Source: Bacteroides sp. 43_108 (GTDB lineage Bacteria; Bacteroidota; Bacteroidia; Bacteroidales; Bacteroidaceae). From it: DNA of 7,845 nucleotides. The number at the start of each line of letters is the position of its first letter. Within the stretch, counting starts at the first letter, position 1. The position numbers and the translations under genes are program-made. Below, in pieces: positions 1-5,191 of the stretch. The DNA lies in NCBI GenBank assembly GCA_001915545.1, contig MNQS01000164.1, forward strand, positions 1-7,845, given 5' to 3'. The notes under the pieces were generated by a model. The model saw nothing but the letters and a program-made list of their open reading frames with translations, did no database searches and was not told the DNA's origin.

Positions 1-1
1 G

Positions 2-607
2 ATGAAGCTTTGCGCCCGTTTCTACGACCCACAGAAAGGATGTATCTTTTTCAATGGTGTTCCGATGAATGAGATAAATCCAGAAAGTCTGATGAGCCAC
101 ATCTCTATGGTATTTCAGGATGTTTATCTGTTTCAGGACACCATACGCAATAATATCCGCTTTGGTAAAACTGACGCGACGGAAGAAGAAATTATAGCCG
201 CAGCTAAAAAAGCCTGTTGCCATGACTTCATCATGCGGTTGCCCAAAGGATATGACACCTTGGTAGGCGAAGGGGGGTGTACCCTTTCGGGCGGAGAAAA
301 GCAACGCGTATCCATAGCCCGTGCTATTCTAAAAGATGCGCCAATCATTCTGCTTGACGAAGCAACCGCCTCACTTGACCCCGAAAATGAAGTAGAAGTG
401 CAAAAAGCAATCGATTCGTTAATCAAGGGACGTACCGTTATCGCCATTGCCCACAGGCTTAAAACTATCAAGGATGCCGACCAGATTATTGTCTTGGACA
501 ACGGACGGATAAAGGAAGAAGGCACACATGATGACCTTGTCCGAAATGAAGGGCTGTACGCTCATTTATGGAATATTCAAGAAAGCATTTCCGGCTGGAA
601 ACTGTAA
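2..607 (+). CDS. ABC exporter ATP-binding/permease protein, C-terminal part (5' truncated)
   Basis: This is the nucleotide-binding domain of an ABC transporter that couples ATP hydrolysis to transport across the inner membrane. The reading frame enters from outside the window, so the Met at base 2 is probably internal. The visible part starts just after where Walker A should be. Seen in order in the 201 residues: Q-loop Gln39 (MVFQD), ABC signature LSGGEKQR at 95-102, Walker B IILLDE at 115-120, D-loop SLD at 124-126 and switch His151 (AHRL). All catalytic motifs that should be present are intact. The C-terminus (LWNIQES..GWKL) resembles half-size exporters with a fused N-terminal membrane domain, including the YbtP/YbtQ-like siderophore group; that subfamily is inferred and the substrate is unknown. 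A hairpin follows 8 bases after the stop, so this is probably the last gene of its transcript. Confidence 0.93.
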   Translation: MKLCARFYDPQKGCIFFNGVPMNEINPESLMSHISMVFQDVYLFQDTIRNNIRFGKTDATEEEIIAAAKKACCHDFIMRLPKGYDTLVGEGGCTLSGGEKQRVSIARAILKDAPIILLDEATASLDPENEVEVQKAIDSLIKGRTVIAIAHRLKTIKDADQIIVLDNGRIKEEGTHDDLVRNEGLYAHLWNIQESISGWKL

Positions 608-614
608 TTGTAAA

Positions 615-662
615 ATGGACTGAAAATGGAATTAATGTTTTAATACTTCCTTTTCAGTCCAT
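615..662. terminator. Strong hairpin, probable (possibly bidirectional) terminator
   Basis: Bases 615-626 (ATGGACTGAAAA) pair perfectly with 651-662. After a one-base bulge at 627 the stem continues with GGAA (628-631) against TTCC (647-650), giving 16 base pairs around a 15-base loop. On the plus strand the stem is followed by CTTATAT, a poor U-tract. On the minus strand it is followed directly by TTTTAC. It lies 8 bases after the ABC gene stop and 17 bases from the stop of the minus-strand relic at 679, as expected for a terminator shared by convergent genes. Confidence 0.65.
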
Positions 663-678
663 CTTATATGTGAATGAT

Positions 679-846
679 TTACTCCTTTAATTGACATAAT
701 AAGAATTTTTCCAAACTTGTTTTATCTGGCAACTGAAGCATGTAAGTAGAAACAAACAGTTGGTTACTCATTCCGGCTATGGCAAACACTACCTGTTTAT
801 ATGAAATAATAGATACATTGTTGACATATTGCGATAGATTTTCTAA
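679..846 (-). pseudogene. Relic of a DUF1016/PDDEXK (YhcG-like) nuclease C-terminus
   Basis: Read on the minus strand, 846 to 679 is an open stretch of 55 codons ending in TAA, with an in-frame stop just upstream (847-849) and no start codon that would make a normal gene. The part from 798 to 682 encodes a segment with AIAGMSNQLFVSTY followed by LQLPDKTSLEKFL. From memory this resembles the extreme C-terminus of DUF1016-type PDDEXK nucleases, where a strand (VEYAL...) is followed by an LP-[DST]-K-x-x-L-E helix at the end of the protein. The nuclease core with the catalytic D/E-x-K residues is not found between here and 1145, so only a tail remains. It converges on the ABC gene with a hairpin between them. 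No alignment could be run, so the family call is an inference; the alternative is a chance open frame. Confidence 0.45.
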
Positions 847-1118
847 TTAACAAGATTCTGGTAAAAAATCGTATAGGTAATTAGTTGGAACCATATATTG
901 CCAAGTTGTTACTATTCTGTTATTCAATTAGGTATTTGCCGTATTATATATCTGATAATAAAATATATTAAGTCACATACCTATCTTGAAGGGAACAATG
1001 CAAATTTTTAAGTATCATTAGAAGTTTTAGATGAATTGGCTTGAGGAAGAGAACAAAAAAACAATACGATAAAATGAAAAATTCTGTTCCCTTTACTAAA
1101 ATTCAAAAGAGAAAAAAG
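847..1118. other. AT-rich intergenic DNA, no gene recognised
   Basis: Both strands were read in all frames. Short open stretches exist, such as a lysine-rich plus-strand run of about 30 codons ending at the TAG near 1124, but none looks like a protein. A minus-strand block (roughly 910-850) lies in the same frame as the relic at 679-846, separated from it by one stop, and ends in a segment reading LYDFLPESC. It might be more of the same decayed gene but could not be matched. No tRNA, CRISPR array or long repeat was seen. Confidence 0.4.
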
Positions 1119-1126
1119 TATATTTA
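1119..1126 (+). promoter_or_regulatory. Candidate -7 element for the DUF3791/DUF3990 operon
   Basis: TATATTTA matches the Bacteroidales -7 consensus TAnnTTTG at all but the last position. It lies 19 bases before the start codon at 1146. The same octamer occurs at nearly the same distance (20 bases) before the broken second copy of the gene at 4992, while the intervening sequence differs, which is the main support. No good -33 TTTG is found 19-21 bases upstream; the nearest is TTTA at 1092, 23 bases away. The promoter is therefore tentative. Confidence 0.3.
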
Positions 1127-1145
1127 GCAAGCCAAAGCATTAAGC

Positions 1146-1370
1146 ATGAAAGACAAAGAACTTGATATCGCCTATTTTCTTTCATTCTGCATCGAGCAGT
1201 ATGGAAAAAAACATCAGTTGAGCGGGGACGAAGTAGTCTCCCTGTTCGACCGATACGAAGTGTTGCCCTATCTGAAGGATAATTTCGAGGTGTTGCATAC
1301 GCAAGGTTACCAGTGGCTGATGGAGGAAATAGATGAACTGATAAAAAAACATGAGGAAGCAACGGTATGA
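1146..1370 (+). CDS. DUF3791 family small protein, possible antitoxin/partner
   Basis: A 74-residue soluble protein without signal peptide or membrane segment. It reads as a DUF3791 protein: FCIEQYGKKHQLSGDEV at 14-30, LFDRYEVLPYL at 33-43 and LHTQG at 50-54, followed by an acidic helix (MEEIDELIKKHEE). The family is functionally uncharacterised and is often found beside DUF3990 genes, as here. No Shine-Dalgarno site precedes the ATG; this start is supported because the broken copy at 4992 is identical over the first 17 bases of the coding sequence and the 11 bases before it. The stop overlaps the next start as ATGA (1367-1370), so translation is probably coupled. Its small size and position before a candidate enzyme suggest an antitoxin or adaptor; that role is inferred. 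Confidence 0.85.
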   Translation: MKDKELDIAYFLSFCIEQYGKKHQLSGDEVVSLFDRYEVLPYLKDNFEVLHTQGYQWLMEEIDELIKKHEEATV

Positions 1371-1849
1371 TAGTATATCATGGTAGCATAGAGCAGGTAG
1401 AAAAACCTGAAATAAGGGAAGCCAACCGAGCGTTGGATTATGGGAACGGTTTCTATACCACGACGTCCGAGGAACAAGCAGTTCTTTGGGTCAGACGAAA
1501 GTTAAAAGGTACGGGCAGCAAAGGGTACGTCAACATATATGAGTGGAACGAAGCCAGCTCATCACACCTCAACGTGCTTCATTTCAAAGGAGCTACCGAA
1601 GAATGGCTCGATTTTGTGATGGGCAACCGGATGGACATGAATTACCACCACGCATACGACATTGTGTGGGGGCCCGTAGCAAACGATCGCGTGTATGCTG
1701 CATTTGCATTGTACGAAGGTGGCCTGCTGAACAAACAAGAACTAATAAAAGAGCTGAAAACATATGTGTTGGTCGATCAGTTGTTGTTTCACACTTCCCA
1801 CTCACTTGCTTGCCTGAAATTTAAAGAAGCCAAGGAGGTCAGCCTATGA
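1367..1849 (+). CDS. DUF3990 protein, ADP-ribosyltransferase-like, candidate toxin
   Basis: A 160-residue cytoplasmic-type protein with the hallmarks of DUF3990: YHGS at 4-7, DYGNGFYTT at 24-32 followed by A38 and W41, DIVWGPVANDRVY at 98-110, and VDQLLFHT at 136-143 before a final strand (LACLKF). DUF3990 is, to my knowledge, grouped with the ADP-ribosyltransferase fold. An H-Y-x arrangement would put NAD-binding His5 in the first strand, Tyr30 in the second motif and Gln138 as the third-motif residue; assigning Gln138 is my inference. All the motifs look intact, so the protein is probably functional. It overlaps both neighbours by ATGA and has a modest Shine-Dalgarno-like AGGA at 1354-1357. 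The likely role is effector of a toxin-antitoxin-like module modifying an unknown target; a housekeeping NAD-linked role is not excluded. Confidence 0.82.
   Translation: MIVYHGSIEQVEKPEIREANRALDYGNGFYTTTSEEQAVLWVRRKLKGTGSKGYVNIYEWNEASSSHLNVLHFKGATEEWLDFVMGNRMDMNYHHAYDIVWGPVANDRVYAAFALYEGGLLNKQELIKELKTYVLVDQLLFHTSHSLACLKFKEAKEVSL
1832..1839 (+). promoter_or_regulatory. Perfect Shine-Dalgarno site for the third operon gene
   Basis: AAGGAGGT matches the 16S anti-Shine-Dalgarno sequence over eight bases and sits 6 bases before the ATG at 1846, an ideal spacing. It lies inside the 3' end of the DUF3990 gene. Genes in this phylum usually lack such a site, and none of the other intact genes beginning in this window has one. 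This suggests that the third protein is translated more strongly than the middle one. Confidence 0.8.
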
Positions 1850-2082
1850 ATCTGGACATAACCAACAAGAACCTGTATCTGTTGCTGCCCGGCAAAGTCA
1901 GCCGTGTGGTGCAAATCTATGCGCACGAACACCACGTCACAATCATTGAGGCCATGCGCCGTTTCTATCATTCGGACACTTACAAAAGGCTGGCCGACGA
2001 AACCACAAAGCTGTGGCATTACGGACCTGTAGCTCTCTATCAGGAATTTGTAGACGAACTGAATCAGAAAGGAAATAAATAA
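1846..2082 (+). CDS. Small protein, third gene of the DUF3791/DUF3990 operon
   Basis: A 78-residue soluble, mostly helical-looking protein with no signal or membrane segment. Visible blocks are a helix VSRVVQIYAHEHHVTIIEAMRRF (18-40), then YHSDTYKRLADETTKLWHYG (41-60), then PVALYQEFVDEL (61-72). The pattern of a helix with EA and F, an S-x-T-Y-x-x-L segment, and TKLW followed by P-x-x-LY-x-x-F resembles small proteins I associate with DUF3791/DUF3990 loci, but I cannot assign a family with certainty. The start is fixed by the ATGA overlap with the DUF3990 stop and by the perfect ribosome site 6 bases upstream. The strong site suggests that more of this protein is made than of the putative toxin, the stoichiometry expected of an antitoxin. 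That is inference; it could also be a second subunit. Confidence 0.8.
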   Translation: MNLDITNKNLYLLLPGKVSRVVQIYAHEHHVTIIEAMRRFYHSDTYKRLADETTKLWHYGPVALYQEFVDELNQKGNK

Positions 2083-2495
2083 GGGAATAAAAAACCAAGT
2101 AAACATCGAATCTTCCCAAGTGGACGATACGTTGCAACAAATTTGCATTTTTCCCGAATAGCTTATTAGGCGTTTGAAGGTGTTTTGCATTTTTAAGTGG
2201 AACTACTGATTGACGATGATGACAACGAAGTCCTGGAAGAAATAGCCCCGTAAAAGTGTGACAGTTCGATGCGACAAGTTGCAAGATTGTTCCACGGCTA
2301 CCAGTTTAAGAGAATTTATCAACTAAAGGCTTACAGAATAAAAGATTGCTTGCTGTATAGTATCCCGATTATTTTCGATCAATGTTCTTTAAATGCGTAG
2401 TAATGGATATTTGTGAAAATATTTGTTATAGAAGGCATCTATTGACGGGAACGTTTATATTGAAATTCAAATAATTGATTCATTGTATAATATAT
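2083..2495. other. Intergenic region between the small-gene operon and the S41 peptidase gene
   Basis: No convincing gene. In one plus-strand frame there is an 18-codon stretch from GTG 2197 to TAA 2251 (reading LLIDDDDNEVLEEIAP) and, in the same frame, a 43-codon stretch from ATG 2269 to TAG 2398; together they could be remains of an old gene, but I recognise no family. An 11-base direct repeat TTTGCATTTTT occurs at 2142-2152 and 2184-2194. A weak promoter candidate for the peptidase gene is TTG at 2346-2348, 21 bases, then TATTTTCG at 2370-2377 (consensus TAnnTTTG). Other near matches occur nearby, so it is close to chance level. No clear terminator follows the operon stop. Confidence 0.4.
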
Positions 2496-4781
2496 ATGAT
2501 TATGAATGCTATACCGTTTGTCATTAGCCTCTTAGGCTTTATGTTTTTTCTCCAGCCGACTTATGCTCAAAAGTTGCTACGTACGGAGTATCAGGTGATG
2601 CTCACGGAATTTCCTGTGCTTTCCGATTCGCTGATGACAGACAAATATAGAACCTCTTTTTACCAGGTGAATGATTGTGGCAGATGGAACTTTTATTCGC
2701 AGGGGAATACCAAGGCCAAACGGAGGTTTCAAGGGAAAGAAAAAGTCCTTGATTTTATTCTTGCGGATACTACCAAAAGTTCCAGACAATATTGGCATTA
2801 CTTTAGCAATCCGTTTGCCATGGATGCCGATTCAATTACTTTTTCGGCGGACGTATTAATAGGCGAAGGAAATCAGGCACAGCTTCTTTTGAAACAGAAG
2901 GATAATGATATCGCGGTCGATATCAAGCCGTTCCATGAATGGCAAAACATTAGTATCACACAGCCTTTTGACAAGTCGGTAGATAAGGAAATGATGATAG
3001 CAGTTGCAATTGGAGGCGATAAGCCGGACACGATAAGTTTGAAAAACTTAAAATTATTGTTGGATGGCAAGCCGATAGACGAATGTTACCCCATTCCTCC
3101 TGCCAATGCAGACCATGAATTCGACACATCTTCCAAATTCAGTTTCCACGACCGGCCTTTGACGGATGCAGAAGTTGAGCGTCTTGCCATGATTTGCAAG
3201 GTGTGGGGCATGTATAAATATCGCCATCCGGTAGTCCGTGCCGGAGAATATGACTGGAACTACCAACTGTTCCGGATGCTTCCTTCCGCATTGTCCGCAA
3301 AAAGCGACAAGGAGTTTGTGAAAGAGTTGATGCGATGGTTGCCGGAACGCACCAAAGAGAAACATTTCACACCAATGGCGGATTCCATTGTAGCGCAAGT
3401 GCATTTTAATTGGATTAAGCCATGCAAAAAGGAGAAAAAGCTTTACCGGAGTCTTGTGGACTTGCAGGAGGGTGGCACCAATGTACCATGTTATTGTTTG
3501 GGATACATGCAGAATTCAGCTCGACTAACCTATTTTTATAATGAGACCTGCTACGACAGCATCCCCACGTATGATGACGGCTACCGCATGTTGGGATTGT
3601 TCCGCTTTTGGAACATGATGTACTATTTCCATCCATACATGTACCAGATGGAGGAGAAATGGGAACAGATTCTGCCGAACTACATTCGCCTCTTTGCCAC
3701 AGCACGTGACCGGAAAGCATTCGAGGAAGCCTGCGTCAGGATTACCTGCGAATTGAGGGACACACACAGCGATTTTTACGGGTGCGAAAAAAACAGGGTT
3801 GCCGATGCCATGATGGAATCTACATGGTTGCCATTTGATGGAGTTCTCAAAGATGACAAATTCATCATTACGGATTTCTTTTTCTTGCCCGTGGACAGTT
3901 GCGAATTGCAAAAAGGGGATGTGATTATAGCAGTCAACCATAAGTCTATTGCGGAAATCAGAAAAGAAAAGCGCATTTACAACAATCTTGGAGACGGCTC
4001 CGCCGACCAATATGCCATATATTATACCAGTTTCGACGGAGATTCTGTAGTCTATACAATAGAACGTGGAGATGAACTCATGGACGTAACTATCCGCAAT
4101 GTATATGAACGCTATTGGGAAAAACGAAAGGAACCGGAACCGTCGATCCACGAGCCCTTCCGCATGTTGGCGGATAGTGTTTTGTATCTTGATGTCACTC
4201 AGTTGAATTCGGAAGAACTTCGGACACAAATGAAAGGGGTAAAAGATTACAAAGGCATCATATTCGACATGAGGGGATACCCCAAGGAGTGGACTTGCTC
4301 GAACACCATTGCTTCATTCCTATATCCTCATCCTAAGGCTTTGTTCTACTATACCTATGCAGACTATTGGCAACCGGGCATTTTTCGGAAGAACCCAAAT
4401 GTGGAACTGTTTGGAACAGAAAATCCAGATTATTATAAAGGTGCAACTGTCGTGCTGGTAAACGGGTTGACCATGAGTGCAGCGGAGCATGTTGCTGCGA
4501 CGATAGGCAACGCCCCCAATGGGTACGTCATCGGAGAACCTACGTGTGGAACTTTAGGTCGTGTCTTGTACGTGCCTTTTGTATCAGGAGTTGCAACCCG
4601 AATTACAGGTCAAGGTGTCTATTGGCCGAACGGGACATGCACTTATCCCGGCGGGGTGAAGATAGATAAATTCGTCTATCCCGATCCGGAGGCTATCCGG
4701 CAAGGAAGGGATACCATGCTGGAAGAGGCAGTGAAACATATTACTCAGTCTTCTACGGGTCCTATTAGGGATACTCAGTAA
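2496..4781 (+). CDS. Secreted S41-family (C-terminal processing/tricorn-type) serine peptidase
   Basis: A 761-residue exported protein. Residues 1-24 form a hydrophobic signal peptide ending TYA before QK, so it acts in the periplasm or at the cell surface. An N-terminal beta-rich region (about 100-195) is followed by a helical region with a D-T-H motif (422-424), a degenerate PDZ-like segment around 455-481 (GDVIIAVN), and the S41 catalytic domain from about 555. Within the catalytic domain are IIFDMRG (588-594), NGLTMSAAE with probable nucleophile Ser661 and Glu664, and GEPT..GTLGR (680-689). No Lys lies at the CtpA spacing after the Ser, so a tricorn-like Ser-His mechanism is more likely, with His424 a candidate; that is inferred. 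The frame is open back to a TTG at 2475, but ATG 2496 (or 2502) gives a normal signal peptide. The substrate is unknown. Confidence 0.88.
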   Translation: MIMNAIPFVISLLGFMFFLQPTYAQKLLRTEYQVMLTEFPVLSDSLMTDKYRTSFYQVNDCGRWNFYSQGNTKAKRRFQGKEKVLDFILADTTKSSRQYWHYFSNPFAMDADSITFSADVLIGEGNQAQLLLKQKDNDIAVDIKPFHEWQNISITQPFDKSVDKEMMIAVAIGGDKPDTISLKNLKLLLDGKPIDECYPIPPANADHEFDTSSKFSFHDRPLTDAEVERLAMICKVWGMYKYRHPVVRAGEYDWNYQLFRMLPSALSAKSDKEFVKELMRWLPERTKEKHFTPMADSIVAQVHFNWIKPCKKEKKLYRSLVDLQEGGTNVPCYCLGYMQNSARLTYFYNETCYDSIPTYDDGYRMLGLFRFWNMMYYFHPYMYQMEEKWEQILPNYIRLFATARDRKAFEEACVRITCELRDTHSDFYGCEKNRVADAMMESTWLPFDGVLKDDKFIITDFFFLPVDSCELQKGDVIIAVNHKSIAEIRKEKRIYNNLGDGSADQYAIYYTSFDGDSVVYTIERGDELMDVTIRNVYERYWEKRKEPEPSIHEPFRMLADSVLYLDVTQLNSEELRTQMKGVKDYKGIIFDMRGYPKEWTCSNTIASFLYPHPKALFYYTYADYWQPGIFRKNPNVELFGTENPDYYKGATVVLVNGLTMSAAEHVAATIGNAPNGYVIGEPTCGTLGRVLYVPFVSGVATRITGQGVYWPNGTCTYPGGVKIDKFVYPDPEAIRQGRDTMLEEAVKHITQSSTGPIRDTQ

Positions 4782-4962
4782 ATGTCGCAAATTAAAAGTT
4801 CAATGTCCTCATTATATCAGTATACCAATCAGCCTAATACCGCAATACGGCGTGCACGGATGAATCAACATGAAGAACCAGCTATGGGCGCGAGGCATTG
4901 TTTTTTTAGTAACAAAAATGTGTTTTATTAACTATCTGATAGATTTATATAACAAATAATCC
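4782..4962. other. Intergenic DNA after the peptidase gene; one doubtful 49-codon ORF
   Basis: An ATG directly abutting the peptidase stop (4782) opens a 49-codon frame ending with TAA at 4929-4931. It has no ribosome site, no recognisable motif and an unusual composition, so I treat it as probably non-coding. The opposite strand also carries a 28-codon open frame here. There is a T-run at 4901-4907 but no good hairpin before it, so no terminator is called. Confidence 0.35.
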
Positions 4963-4963
4963 G

Positions 4964-4971
4964 TATATTTA
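4964..4971 (+). promoter_or_regulatory. Candidate -7 element retained before the broken DUF3791 copy
   Basis: TATATTTA is identical to the octamer at 1119-1126 and lies 20 bases before the ATG of the broken copy, against 19 before the intact gene. The stretch between differs from the intact locus, but the last 11 bases before the ATG (AAGCATTAAGC) are again the same. Conservation of just these two blocks suggests they are the leader signals that matter. No -33 element is clear. Confidence 0.25.
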
Positions 4972-4991
4972 ACACACTCTAAGCATTAAGC

Positions 4992-5116
4992 ATGAAAGAC
5001 AAAGAACTCGATATAGCATATTTACTTTCTGCATCGAGCAGTATGGAAAGAAACATCAGTTAAGTGGGGATGAAGTGGTCACTTTGTTCGACCAATATGA
5101 AGTGTTGCCCTATTTG
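4992..5116 (+). pseudogene. Broken second copy of the DUF3791 gene
   Basis: Bases 4992-5116 align with the first 43 codons of the intact gene at 1146. Four bases are missing after codon 12 (CTTTCATTCTGC has become CTTTCTGC), which shifts the frame and leads to TAA at 5061-5063 after 23 codons. Homology ends at 5116 inside what would be residue 43, so the last 31 codons are gone, and no DUF3990 gene follows. With the deletion bridged, 14 codons differ from the intact copy: 11 are synonymous and three change residues (Phe11 to Leu, Ser32 to Thr, Arg36 to Gln). The copy therefore diverged as a working gene for some time before it broke. It is not a recent duplicate of the upstream gene. It lies 75 bases before the outer-membrane protein gene. 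Confidence 0.88.
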
Positions 5117-5191
5117 TGCGTGGGCCGTCTCTATCGTTAAAACACAATTATAAAGATTTGCAACAAAACTACAATAATAACCATAAGAATT

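Noticed and set aside
1543..1824. A 93-codon plus-strand frame and a 70-codon minus-strand frame within the DUF3990 gene
   Set aside because: Both overlap a gene whose family motifs are intact; their translations are rich in Arg and Cys and look like out-of-frame readings.
2406..2425. GATATTTG and AATATTTG as -7 elements before the peptidase gene
   Set aside because: Each has one mismatch at a key position and no -33 partner; several such near matches in a short region show the background rate.
3525..4229. A 234-codon open frame on the minus strand inside the peptidase gene
   Set aside because: It lies wholly antisense to a gene with clear domain motifs, shows no recognisable motif and begins and ends without any gene-like context.
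4901..4907. A run of seven T as part of a terminator after the peptidase gene
   Set aside because: The preceding bases (about 4880-4900) do not form a stable stem.
4782..4931. A 49-codon ORF starting directly after the peptidase stop
   Set aside because: There is no ribosome site, no recognisable motif and no sign of a conserved protein; TAA-ATG adjacency alone can arise by chance.
5153..5160. AAGATTTG as a -7 element for the outer-membrane protein gene
   Set aside because: It departs from TAnnTTTG at the first base and has no TTTG or TTG at the right distance upstream, so it is no better than chance in AT-rich DNA.
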